Assembly (NCBI GenBank): GCA_030063045.1
Contig: JAQSEB010000031.1
Coordinates: 372,001 to 436,000, forward strand
From: Pratylenchus scribneri
Lineage: Eukaryota; Nematoda; Chromadorea; Rhabditida; Pratylenchidae
Length of the DNA: 64,000 bases
Reading direction: 5' to 3'
Below are positions 1 to 10,151 of this stretch, one piece after another. Below the pieces are notes generated by a model that ran no database searches, was not told the origin of the DNA, and worked only from the letters and a program-made list of their open reading frames with translations. Both the position numbers and the translations under genes were made by a program. How positions within the stretch are numbered: the stretch's first letter is position 1; the number at the start of each line of letters is the position of its first letter.

Positions 1-178
1 AGATTTAGAAGATGTACTTTTAAGGGGAAAATAAGCCTACTTAAGGAATAGAAGATGAAATTCGGTAATTGGGAGATATTTTTAGTCATTTTTGCCCTTT
101 TTGGGGTATGCGTAAGCATGTTGGGCATGTATATTTTGGGGGTGCATGCATATTTTGGAGGTGTACATGTGCACGTTT

Positions 179-400
179 CTAATCCATGTCCGAGTCTGAT
201 ATTTCATCATCGGTATCATTGTCATCGTTGTCGTCTCCAATTTCGTCAAAGTAAACGGGTCCATCCTCATGGATAAGGCCACATTTATTGCATTTAAATT
301 GATCGCTGTATCGACGTAATTTCATGCCAATGAGACCACCAATATTGCATTTTTCCCAAACTTGACCATCCTTGCTGGTATCATCATCGTTGCTTGCCAT
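179..400 (-). CDS. Small acidic Cys-containing ORF next to the viral-type polymerase
   Basis: A 73-codon ORF from the ATG at 400. It has a pair of short Cys motifs (WEKC, then KCNKCG about 20 residues later) that could bind one zinc, and a strongly acidic Asp-rich tail. I do not recognise the family. It lies about 0.8 kb downstream of, and on the same strand as, the Polinton-like polymerase, so it may be an accessory gene of that element. It could also be chance: it is short and unsupported by splicing or homology. An upstream in-frame TTG extends the open frame to 427, but I prefer the ATG. Confidence 0.3.
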   Translation of the reverse strand: MASNDDDTSKDGQVWEKCNIGGLIGMKLRRYSDQFKCNKCGLIHEDGPVYFDEIGDDNDDNDTDDEISDSDMD

Positions 401-1163
401 GTCTTGGCTAAACGGGAAACGGGTCAAATGATGGAAAGTCCATTAAATCATTTTCGACATTATAAAATGCCATTGTTCTAAAATTGCGGGATAATATTGA
501 AAGTTTTATGGATGTAAATTGGGGAAGAAAATTTCAAAATGACCAAAATTATTAAATCTGGGCATTTTATAGGGCCATAAAATAGGGCGGGGCTTGATAT
601 TACCAAGTGACGTCACATGATCAAGAAAATGAGAGACTGGGAATGGGGGAGCTTTGTAAAGAAAGCAAAGATATATGCACCCAATTGTTTTTAAGCATTG
701 TATCTAATCTAATCGATGACATATGACTCAGTTCATAAATCCCTATAGACTAAAATCTCAAGTCTGGGAAAACTCTAGGGGTCCTTTCCCTTTTACTTTT
801 CCCCAATTCTCAGTTTATGATACATATCTACATCATTTTTAGTAAAATTTTTTCTAGATATCAATTTTCAATATTTTCACCCCACATAAATCATTTACAC
901 ATAATGTATTCTAAAAAACACAAATAAACTAAGTAGGAAGGGTATTATACAAAGAAGATGACATCATAATAGGTGATTTATACACATATTTCACCTTTTC
1001 AGAAAGAATGGAAAGAGGCAGGGTTCCTCCCATATCCCCCTTAAAAAAATTATGGATTATTCCCATTTCCCCCAGTAAATTTGTATCAATTATTCATTTA
1101 TTCAAAAACATAAAATAGAAAAAATACAATATAAAAGCGATAAATTGGAAAGCCACAATAAAA
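401..1163. other. Spacer between small ORF and polymerase
   Basis: No convincing ORF, RNA or repeat on either strand. It is AT-rich with several runs of four or five G or C. It probably belongs to the same Polinton-like insertion, but no terminal inverted repeat or target duplication could be found. Confidence 0.4.
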
Positions 1164-3089
1164 TTATGGGGAGTATCCAAAGCCACGGATGACAAGTGTT
1201 TGGGGATCGACAATACCCTTTCCCACAAAAGGTCGATAAATTTTGATCATTTCTTGGGATGAAACGAGTCCATCGACAATAGAGGGACGGAGAAAATAGG
1301 GATAAATGATATCAATCTTTTGAATTTTTCCATCTCTTCCATATTTCAAAACCATCTCCTTGAATTTGTCGTACTGTAGACCATCCCGGTGTTCGGCATC
1401 ATATGTGAGTGTAATCCCGCGAATTTTGAGTGCATATTCAAATGGGGCATCTGGGTCGTCCTTTCGCCGAAGTTTCAGCCCATACTGCTTGGCTCCCCCA
1501 AAAGTGGCTTCGACAATCTCATGGTCCGGGCATTCGTCTGTAAAATCCCCAATATGGGGGCCCAGTTCCAGAGGACAGTCGTTTTCCGGCGCTGCGAAGA
1601 TCAAACTATCCGTATCGACATATAAAAGTGTGCAGCCTGGGGAGCGAACCACCTTTTGCATGTACTTGAGGAGGGTGAGCCTGGCACAACTGGTCGTCCA
1701 GGCGGAAATGGCTACATTTGAACTGTCGTGCTCTTTGACAAAATCCTCCTTGTAAGTGTAGTTGATGAGCAAGACTCCCGGTGCAACTTCATGGGGAGGC
1801 ATGAGTTTAATGTCCGTTCGATCAAGTAGATCCCCATATTCGGATGGTTGTTCCGTAATGACCGTTTTGACCAACTCATTATTCTTTAGACTGAAACGAC
1901 CCCAAAGCGAGTTTAGGCATAACTTGACCAATGCCCTACGGCCCCTGTTGCTTTTCATCTTTTCGGGATCGATGATTATCCCAAATTTTTCCTCACATGC
2001 TTTTATGAATGCAATCTGGGCTTGTTTGTCATTGGCAATTTTCTTTTCGAACCCAGATGCATAAATCTTTTCCCCGAGAAACTCACGCATATATCCTCGA
2101 AACAGCTCCTTGGACACCTTCTTTGGATCATCGTCGTAGTCCAGCACTCTGATCAGCTCCGTGACCCGGTATCCCTCTTTTAGGGCAGCATTCAATTCGA
2201 TGGATGTACAGCTGGATATCCACCCACGCTCATTGTCCGTGTGTGTGCATTTGTAGTTTCCTTTTGTGTCGACATGTCCATTCGGGTAGTGGCTTGCGCA
2301 TTTGGCACATAGAGGAAAGAGTAGACGGGGATCGCCATCGATTTTCATGGGGAGCACTGGGACATCACATTGCCGGGGAGGAATGACCCGAACTTTCATC
2401 AGTGCCACTTTGAATGGATTATGCTCTGGTCTCGTCCAATTGACTTTCTCATTAAAAACCCTCGGTTCGGGATGTCCTACTGGGTAGCCGATAAAATCGT
2501 CATCCAACATCATATTGACCCACGGATACAATGAGGTAACATCATAGTAAAAAATCTTTTCCCCCGGTTTTACCTCATAGTGCAGGCGCATTGGTCCTGT
2601 GCGGCCACCGTAGAAACAGTCTCGAATGCGGATTGGTCCATAATCGGGGTATTCACCAAATCTTCTCTTCATTTCCGGATCTTCCTTGAGCATTTTATCG
2701 ATTTCACATTCCCATATAATTTTGAGATTTGGCACAATCTGTCTAATCTCTTCCGTTCGTTGTTGGTCCGCCTCTCGAACATATCCTGCTGTCTTTCCAT
2801 ACGGTTGGATCATAGTCTGATCGTCCGGATAACAAATGGGGCACGCATGCCAGACACATCCGTGCACCTCAATGCCCAATTGTTCTTCTTCTACCCATCC
2901 ATCGAGGTAATAACGGCCAACACTCTTCTCGCCATCTGGGGAGTAGGCAGTTTGCACCTTGACATTGTTCTCCTCCCCATACCATAACAGGTATTTGTGG
3001 GCCTTGATGGACTGATTGTTTGCACCATTGTAGCTTCTTTCGGGCACCCATGCCAATTCATCATATGGAAGGTGGTTTGCCTTGAACAT
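1164..3089 (-). CDS. Protein-primed family B DNA polymerase, C-terminal ORF (polymerase domain)
   Basis: 641 codons from an internal methionine; the natural frame begins about 15 nt further upstream, where the preceding ORF loses homology. It carries the palm motifs in order: motif A as DVTSLYPW (near residue 185), motif B as KLCLNSLWGRF (near 390) and motif C as YVDTDSL (near 490). The insertions expected in polymerases that prime from a protein lie between them. All catalytic aspartates look intact, so the break with the exonuclease ORF is the only obvious lesion. The overlap of the two ORFs (2891-3089) is fortuitous. In a free-living element this enzyme would replicate the linear element; whether this copy is active cannot be said. 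Confidence 0.82.
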   Translation of the reverse strand: MFKANHLPYDELAWVPERSYNGANNQSIKAHKYLLWYGEENNVKVQTAYSPDGEKSVGRYYLDGWVEEEQLGIEVHGCVWHACPICYPDDQTMIQPYGKTAGYVREADQQRTEEIRQIVPNLKIIWECEIDKMLKEDPEMKRRFGEYPDYGPIRIRDCFYGGRTGPMRLHYEVKPGEKIFYYDVTSLYPWVNMMLDDDFIGYPVGHPEPRVFNEKVNWTRPEHNPFKVALMKVRVIPPRQCDVPVLPMKIDGDPRLLFPLCAKCASHYPNGHVDTKGNYKCTHTDNERGWISSCTSIELNAALKEGYRVTELIRVLDYDDDPKKVSKELFRGYMREFLGEKIYASGFEKKIANDKQAQIAFIKACEEKFGIIIDPEKMKSNRGRRALVKLCLNSLWGRFSLKNNELVKTVITEQPSEYGDLLDRTDIKLMPPHEVAPGVLLINYTYKEDFVKEHDSSNVAISAWTTSCARLTLLKYMQKVVRSPGCTLLYVDTDSLIFAAPENDCPLELGPHIGDFTDECPDHEIVEATFGGAKQYGLKLRRKDDPDAPFEYALKIRGITLTYDAEHRDGLQYDKFKEMVLKYGRDGKIQKIDIIYPYFLRPSIVDGLVSSQEMIKIYRPFVGKGIVDPQTLVIRGFGYSP

Positions 3090-5419
3090 TTTGACACAGG
3101 ACGAGGCAATGTCAGGGCCTCGCGCAGGGGATCGAGTCCCATGTGTGGTTTGTGGAGAAAAGCGGCTCTGTCGACGAGTCCATCTTTATCGGCCGGTCGC
3201 TTGGAAAGGTCCATAAATTCTTGGCGAAAACGGACGAGGGCTGCCATGAGAATGTCCGTATCATTGACACAATATTCGGCAAGTTTCTCTTCCAGCCTAA
3301 AGGGGACATGCTTATTTGCCTCAAAATGTTCATCAAAATGTTTGCGCTTTTTTGGCATCATCCCTCCGGCCATAAAGTCATCCTTGGTAGGATAAATGTC
3401 CTTTCCATAATTGTCGGGGATATTTGCCAGATGGGGAAAATAGGGCTTATCCGGAATATCCAGGTCAAAAGTGGGGACCAGGCCGGCCAAAGAGCTGGGG
3501 ACAAAGTTGAAGGAATCCCGGAAAAACAACTTTAAGTCCTTGACTTTCAATTCGATCATTTTGTTCCCCTTTTTGATAATTTCAGGTCTATGTTTAAGTC
3601 CAAGCCCAAAGAATAGTTTGTATATAAAAATCATGTCAAACCGACCTCCAAAATGTGAGTAGACGTACGTATCATGTCCATGATCCACTTCCTTGATCAG
3701 CCAGTTGACAAAGTCCTCGAGCAATGTTTCCGTCACCCGTTGATCATCCACGGTCGTTTGGGTGTAGGCGCGCTCATTAAAGGTGATTTTCCTATTCGGT
3801 CCACATATGGTACATTGATGCTCCCCTTTGAGGGAATTTTGCCACTCCCCATTATCCATGCATATGGTGCACGCAACTTTTGCTGACAGGAAGTTTGGCC
3901 GATGTTTTCGTCGCTTTTCATCATGTTTCTCATGCTGGGTCGTTTCTAGATCAAACGTAATGTATCGACACGGTTTTTTGTCATAAAGTTCATATGGTTT
4001 GATAAAACATCCTCTTTCTTTTGTATGAAAGTCGTTGCACCGTCCGCAATATGTCTCCCCACAAACGTGCCCGGGCTTCCCAACTTGCTTGTACACTTCC
4101 ACCCTCCAAACGACCCCGCATTTTCGGCATTGTTTTGATTGCTTACAAAAACCTGATTTTTTATGGTGATTGTAGCAATCCTCGTTGTAAAAAGTTTTTT
4201 CACATCCATGGCAAAACTTGTGAAACATTGTCTTTTCACAAGGGTATTGGGGGCCAATGCGACTGCATTTGATGCAGCGTTGTCTGCATGAAGTTGCATG
4301 ACTGGCCGCATCCCTGTAGCATCTTTCGCACACCAAACAATAGGGTTGGCCAAACAGATTGCCCGCTTTATGAATGCCATCAAAGTGGCCCCACATTTTG
4401 CCATTTTGCTCCCCCTTTGTATGATATAGAATGATGGGGGTGGTATAAGAGTCGGGCCCGTCTGAGAGTATCGGCTTAAAATGGCCTATCGAATTGAATA
4501 TAAATATTTTGAATGTGTATTTTCCAGCATAGATTCGGTTCCAATATTCCCGGACTTTGGGGATCCATTCTACGGCATCATAATCATTTTGATCTAGGGG
4601 AGCACCCACTTGGCGCATCAATTCTTCTACATCATTTTTGAATTTCCCCTTCTCCCCATGCAAACCTTTTCTGTAGCGGCGAAACTTTGATTGATACCAT
4701 CCGCTCACATGATAGACCATGGTCGCTTGCAGGGCATAGAATAGGCAGTGATTGTCCGTGTCGTTCTCGATTTTGATGAAGCAATTGTCGGCAATCCGAT
4801 GTGGAACTCCCTTGCCTTTGGCCGATCCACGGATTTGCTTGCGCCTGGGGAGCCCGTCCCGATCGGCTGTGGTCACTTCAACTGTAAAAGGACTTCCCCA
4901 TAGGCTCACTCCCTCTTTCCATTTTGATTGGGCTACTTTTAAAAACATATTTAAAACCGATTCGATCGTATTGGCGGTGATCGGCTCCAATGGCGTCCAG
5001 ATGGGGCCCCTCTCGAGTAGTTCGCTGGTGATGGTGAACCCCATCCTGTCTGGAGCCTTCCCAAATTGAGCAGAAGTGGCCTTGGATGCCTCATCTGCGC
5101 AAAATTTGAAAACACCGGACAGGAGCCCTTCCGGGTCTTCGGGGAGTTTGGTGATGACAAATTTATTTTTGTATTTTGTTGTCCGGAACGATTTAATATG
5201 TTCCGTGTCGTCCGAATTGGGGAGTTGTTGAATATATTCTGCTGCATCATTCACGTAGTTCTCCCCATTTCCATATTGGTAGACAAATACTTTTGGTAAT
5301 TTTTGGGGATTTGGATTTTTTCGTCGTCTGGGCAATGTGGAATTTGGGGACATAATTTGCTCGCTTTGATCGAGCAAATTATCGATGAAAAATTTGGGTT
5401 TTTTGGGGAGTGAGGACAT
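2891..5419 (-). CDS. Protein-primed family B DNA polymerase, N-terminal ORF (exonuclease part)
   Basis: 842 codons from the ATG at 5419. The first ~330 residues are the poorly conserved N-terminal extension of Polinton-type polymerases, including an Asn/Asp-Cys-Leu segment near residue 225. A Cys/His-rich zinc-binding stretch follows (about residues 365-480). Then comes the 3'-5' exonuclease: Exo I as TFDLETTQ, Exo II as HFGGRFD, and Exo III as YCVNDTD. Homology stops near 3105. The last ~70 residues to 2891 are out of frame with the family, and the conserved protein continues in the ORF one frame back (1164-3089). The shift needed is a single base; I saw no canonical slippery heptamer, so mutation or a base-call error is likelier than programmed frameshifting. 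Intronless. Confidence 0.8.
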   Translation of the reverse strand: MSSLPKKPKFFIDNLLDQSEQIMSPNSTLPRRRKNPNPQKLPKVFVYQYGNGENYVNDAAEYIQQLPNSDDTEHIKSFRTTKYKNKFVITKLPEDPEGLLSGVFKFCADEASKATSAQFGKAPDRMGFTITSELLERGPIWTPLEPITANTIESVLNMFLKVAQSKWKEGVSLWGSPFTVEVTTADRDGLPRRKQIRGSAKGKGVPHRIADNCFIKIENDTDNHCLFYALQATMVYHVSGWYQSKFRRYRKGLHGEKGKFKNDVEELMRQVGAPLDQNDYDAVEWIPKVREYWNRIYAGKYTFKIFIFNSIGHFKPILSDGPDSYTTPIILYHTKGEQNGKMWGHFDGIHKAGNLFGQPYCLVCERCYRDAASHATSCRQRCIKCSRIGPQYPCEKTMFHKFCHGCEKTFYNEDCYNHHKKSGFCKQSKQCRKCGVVWRVEVYKQVGKPGHVCGETYCGRCNDFHTKERGCFIKPYELYDKKPCRYITFDLETTQHEKHDEKRRKHRPNFLSAKVACTICMDNGEWQNSLKGEHQCTICGPNRKITFNERAYTQTTVDDQRVTETLLEDFVNWLIKEVDHGHDTYVYSHFGGRFDMIFIYKLFFGLGLKHRPEIIKKGNKMIELKVKDLKLFFRDSFNFVPSSLAGLVPTFDLDIPDKPYFPHLANIPDNYGKDIYPTKDDFMAGGMMPKKRKHFDEHFEANKHVPFRLEEKLAEYCVNDTDILMAALVRFRQEFMDLSKRPADKDGLVDRAAFLHKPHMGLDPLREALTLPRPVSKCSRQTTFHMMNWHGCPKEATMVQTISPSRPTNTCYGMGRRTMSRCKLPTPQMARRVLAVITSMDG

Positions 5420-5500
5420 ATTCGCTTTTTGGGTAATTGTAGCTTTTTGAATGGGTTGAATGGGGTTTTTGGCTAGCTTTTATAGTGAAAGATTTCGCAA

Positions 5501-7623
5501 TAGTCGCAGATTGGGGATCGATAAAGCTACTGGATGACGTGGCGAAAGCCTATTGGTCCATTAAATTTTCTAAAATGACAATTGGTCCAAAAATGATTAT
5601 TTGTCCCAATTTAATTTACTAAAAGCTTAATCCTATGATTGGGGAGTAAGGTAATCACTTGGATGTGTACCGTGATCCTCTATTTTATAACATTGGAGGT
5701 TATTTGGAATTATAAGTCTGTAGAATAATTTGGGTACAAAATAATAATTTGTAGTCGTTGATATTTTGTAGTTAATCGTAGAATTTTTATTTAATAATTT
5801 GTAGAATAAAATTGGAACCAAAAAATGGGGAACCGAATTTTGGTAAAGATTATTTTATTTTATTTTAAAAATAAAAAATCTTTCAGACCAAAAATTCAAC
5901 ACCTCATAGTTGGTCTAATATTTATTTTGTAGTCAATGAATATTTGAAGAATAGGAATAAAATATTTTTTATTATCGATGGAGTGGATGGAGAGGGACGT
6001 CGGGTTTTGGATTTGAATGAAAAAGGGGAAATTTTGAATTAATAAGGGAATTTTTATGGGGAATTGGTTGGACAATAGGGATTATTAGCTTGGTTTCGAA
6101 GTATAGACCCTCAATTGGTAGAATGGATGGAAATTAAGAGGGAGGATGGAAGGGGAGTGTGGATGGACGAGGCACGATGGAGAGATGGAAGTTGGTGGAA
6201 AGCAGCCGATGGGTATTTAGATGGATGGGGATCGATTGGGAGGGTGGAAGAAGATGGATGGAAGAGATAGTGGAGCGGTGAAAATGAAGTTGGGTAGGGG
6301 AGGACCAACCAACTAGGGAAGAGGGCCGGAGGTCAGGCAGGGATTTAAAGGATTAGTTTTGATTATAATTTTTACCATATTTTTATTTCAATTAAAAATT
6401 ACATTTTTAATAATTTCCATCTCTATCTCCTTTTACGCTTTTCTTTACTTATTTGGGATGGGACTTGACGCGGAGTAAATTCTTTCCTCTTAATCTTAAT
6501 TAAATAAGATTTGCAAATCATAAAGTATTTTTACTAATAATTATGAATAGTAAAAATTATTCTCATCTATGTTTATAAGACGATCCAAATAAGTTTATCG
6601 TTGAGGCAAAGTTGAGGTGGACGATGGATTAGGAGAGGAGTGGATCGATAACGAAATAATGGCTGGAGTCTATAGTCATTATTGGGAGGTTAGTGAGTGT
6701 AGGGGTGAAGGGAGGGGAAAGGGGAAACCGATGACGGTTGGGGAGAAGTGGGTGGGTAGGGGAGTGAATAGCCTAAGGGGAAGCGTGCGGCAAAGAGGAT
6801 CGAAGATGGGTAGGGGAGGCGGGATGAATGGAGGGATGGAGATGGATGGTGGTCATTCACTAAATGGGTAATGGGGATTCATTGAAAAGAATGGGGAAGG
6901 GATTATTTTTTGGAAAATTAAAATTTTTATTCAAATTTATTAAAATGACCATTTATGGAAATTATAAAGGACTATATGTTGGCTTCAGCCAACCATTAGA
7001 TTTGGGGAGAGATTTCTTAGGGATTTTTGGGGGTAAAGCCGAAGGATATTGGCTTTAGATCTTTTAGTTAGATCTTTTTTGATCTTTGATCAATGATCTT
7101 TGAGATTTGGGGAGCTCCTTTGAACAGCTTCCTATACATTTAACTACTGACATTTTATCAAAACCAGTTTTTGCTTTTCGCCTATTTATTAAACCCAGGA
7201 AAAATGAAATAAAAAACGGTTACAATTCCACTGAATTAAGGAGGTTTAATTACCCAAAATATATTTTTTGGAAATCGTACCGGTGGTCGAAATCGAAACT
7301 CGAAACAGGTTAAACCCAAAAATGGGCAAAATGCCATAATTGAAAAATTTTGCATAACGCGCAAACCCCACCCCACCGCCCACCCCCATTAATTGTTAGT
7401 AATAATTTTTTAATTTAATTATAATTATAAAGCAAAAACTGTTCACCGCCAACCGGCCGGCTGCCAAGTGGGGTGTACTGATCTATTCTAATGATTAATA
7501 ATTCATTTATGAATGGTTACCAAATACCAACATTATTGTTACCTAATTAATTAGTAATTACTAATTGATCAATTTTCCAAAATTTCAGACATTTTATTCT
7601 TTTCAATTTTGTCGCTTAAATAA
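5501..7623. other. Low-complexity intergenic region
   Basis: No supported gene. Two stretches (about 5980-6320 and 6600-6900) are dense in GGATGG/GATGGA-like words, and the open frames there translate to Gly/Met/Glu-rich low-complexity sequence with no homology I recognise. AT-rich DNA lies between and after them. The last ~150 bp is probably the promoter/5' UTR of the porin gene. Confidence 0.5.
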
Positions 7624-8963
7624 ATGACGCCGCCAAAATTTTCTGATCTTGGAAAGTCAGCAAAAGATTTGTTCAATAAAGGCTACAGTTCGTCATCATT
7701 TATTTTTTTTATTAATTATTAAAAAATAAATAAATTTATAGCTCATGGTCTCTTCAAATTGGATGTGACAACAAAATCTGGGCCAATTGTAGAGTTTAAG
7801 ACTCAAGCTGAACAAAATTTGACCACACAAAATGTCAAAGGAAATCTCGAAGTTAAATATAAAGTACCCGAATATGGTCAGCTATTTCCAGTTTTTGTTT
7901 CTTTAAATATTTAATATTTCTAGGAACAACTATCACTGAGAAGTGGAATACTGAAAATCAACTAAACTCCATAATCGAACTGAACGACCAATTGGCCAAA
8001 GGACTCAAGGTTTAAAAGTTTAAGAAAAGTTAACAATTCAAATTTTATATAAATAAATTTAAAATAACCATTAAGATTTTATGATAAGTAATAATATTAT
8101 TAAAAACTAAAAATTCAAATAAAAAACTGTAAACAAATAATGCTAAATCAAATTTTAATTTAGGTCACACTCGACACTAACTACACCCCCCACAGTGGTA
8201 ACGAAATTTGAAAGGTCAATTCTAAATAATTTTATATCGAATTTTTAAGGCAAGCGTGGCGCAGTCTTCAAAACTGATTTTTCTGGTCAAATGGTTCGCA
8301 TATGCGCCGATATGACCTTGCTTGGTGGTCCATTGTTCGACGTTTCTGGCGTCACACAAATCTACAATGATTGTTTGGTTGGCGGTCAAGCAAAGTTTGA
8401 TATGGGCACAAACGAGATGAAGAGCACTTGTATTGCGATTAGCCGTCAAACACCCGATACTACCCTCCATTCATATACCGATGGGCGTGAGTTTGGAGCG
8501 AGGTTTGTTATTTTTTAAAAAATAGACCATTGCCTAATTATTAATCTTTTTCATCGCAGTATCTACCACAAATTGCCCACGAATCTGGTATGAATTTTTA
8601 AATTTGTTTCATTGTTTATCAAAATTTGTTTTAAGGAATACGGCGTCCAGTTAAATTGGAAGGTTGGCGAGAAAGCAGCTCAATGGGGTTTCGCAACCAA
8701 ATACCAAGTCAATCCTGATTTTTGTTTGCGCACCAAAGTTGATAACAAGTAAGTCAATTAGTGCATGCCTCTACTCAATTCTATATTTTTTAGGGCTCAA
8801 GTGTCCGTGGCTGCCACTCATAATCTCAGTGAGGCCGCCAAGCTTACCATCTCATCGCATTTTGGTCTTGCTGGAGTGCCCGAAACCGCCAACAAGTTAA
8901 TGATTTTTTTTATTTTTTAAAGTTTTTTTTAGATTTGGTATTGGACTCGAATATGGGCAATAA
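7624..8963 (+). CDS. vdac-1: Voltage-dependent anion channel (mitochondrial porin)
   Basis: Outer-mitochondrial-membrane beta-barrel that passes ATP, ADP and other metabolites. The ATG at 7624 opens with MTPPKFSDLGKSAKDLFNKG, the amphipathic N-terminal helix typical of VDAC. Seven or so coding exons joined at GT/AG sites give alternating beta-strand sequence with family landmarks such as EKWNTENQL, GLKVTLDTNYTPHSGKRG, TLHSYTDGREFGA and the C-terminal NKFGIGLEYGQ-stop. Total length is near 280 residues, as expected. Introns are 45-140 bp. A tRNA-Pro follows 300 bp downstream. Assignment is secure; the exact borders of two short exons (around 8578-8640 and 8920-8935) are by eye. Confidence 0.9.
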
Positions 8964-9267
8964 ATTTGATAGAAAATGAGGATGAATATTTTCCAAGATG
9001 ATGTTAGTATCGAACACAATTTCACATTAAAATTTAGAATGACATCCAATCACAATTGTATCGTTTTATTTTTTGTCGTATCCATTTTAAAATAAAAGGA
9101 GAAATTGTGTACTTTTTCAATCATTGATTATTACAACGCCCTAGTAAAATCAAATTTACATTAAGGAAATTCATTTTTTATTTTGCTATTGTCGATTAAT
9201 AAGCGATGTTTTTTATTGATGATAAAGGGGAAGGGTTTTTTAATATTCTAAAAAAGAATTCGAGTGT

Positions 9268-9339
9268 GGCTCAATGGTCTAGTGGTATGATTCTTGCTTT
9301 GGGTGCAAGAGGTCCCGTGTTCGATCCACGGTTGAGCCC
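9268..9339 (+). tRNA. tRNA-Pro (TGG)
   Basis: 72-nt cloverleaf. The acceptor stem GGCTCAA pairs with TTGAGCC. The A box (TGGTCTAGTGG), a TCTTGC/GCAAGA anticodon stem with loop TTTGGGT (anticodon TGG) and the B box GTTCGATCC are all present, and the discriminator is C. No intron. Confidence 0.95.
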
Positions 9340-10151
9340 AATATTTTTGCAAAATTTTTTCAACGGGCCAAAACAATTGAGAATAGAAAATTTATTAAAT
9401 TGTTGATTCTTGATTTATTTAGACATTGAAATAAGAAATATTCAATAAATCCATAATAAATTGCCTTTCAAATCTAAATCGGGGCTTTTTAATGATGTGA
9501 TCAGCAGAGGGGGCTTGCCAAACCAAGCGCCCCTTCCTTGACCTTTAGGAAAGATTGAAGCACCTTCATGGCATCAAATCAGACCATTTGACCTAATTAA
9601 TGTTGATCATAGTTCAGATCATCTGTTATAAAATCATTTTTTGTGATTGACGACCAATGTTTATTTCCTCAAAATAAATGTGTGGATGTAAAATATTAAT
9701 GAATAATGGTGAAACTTTCCCTCAATCCACTTTTCATATTCCCCACAATCAATCCAAAGTTCCTTCTAACCTCCTTCATCTGCTCTGCAAATCCCCCAGA
9801 CCGACGACTTTTTCCCAATGGACAGCTGTTCTCCTTCACCGCTTTAAATTTTGTTGGCCAAAATGACAAAATTGCCCCCACTCCTTGACTTTCCCTTTGA
9901 GTGGCAGTCACCTCCGTTTATTCTCCTGACCCCAAATTGTTGGCCACTAGAACTTCTTCCTTGTCTCTGCAACTTTTGAGGGGACAAAACCGCCGCATTG
10001 GCCACAAAAAGATGTCCACCAAAAGTGTCGTTTTCATTTTCACAGTGGATCTTTTACTTAATCCCCAAAAAACACTTTTTTCTTTCTTGCATTTGACCAT
10101 TTTTAAACCCATTTTCGGCACATTTCTTCTATTCACCGATCATTAACAAAA
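9340..10151. other. Intergenic, upstream of innexin
   Basis: The overlapping open frames at 9678-10146 on both strands have no recognisable homology and look like chance. Presumably this holds the innexin promoter and 5' UTR. Confidence 0.5.

Larger units (their letters stand above)
1..5500 (-). mobile_element. Fragment of a Polinton/Maverick-like (adintovirus-type) element
   Basis: The extent is approximate. The diagnostic content is a long protein-primed family B DNA polymerase (two ORFs, 1164-5419) plus a small acidic ORF. No integrase, packaging ATPase, maturation protease or capsid gene is visible here. The left side runs off the window, so the other genes could lie outside it, or this may be a decayed remnant. 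No terminal inverted repeats were recognised. The intronless polymerase and GC-richer composition contrast with the AT-rich, intron-split host genes from 7.6 kb onward. Confidence 0.55.

Noticed and set aside
3095..3115. Programmed frameshift joining the two polymerase ORFs
   Set aside because: No canonical slippery heptamer or obvious downstream structure; a point indel or base-call error is simpler.
4700..4800. OTU-like cysteine protease in the polymerase N-terminus (Asp-Asn-His-Cys-Leu segment)
   Set aside because: This block matches the Cys-Leu segment common in Polinton polymerase N-termini; no catalytic His/Asp pattern was found.
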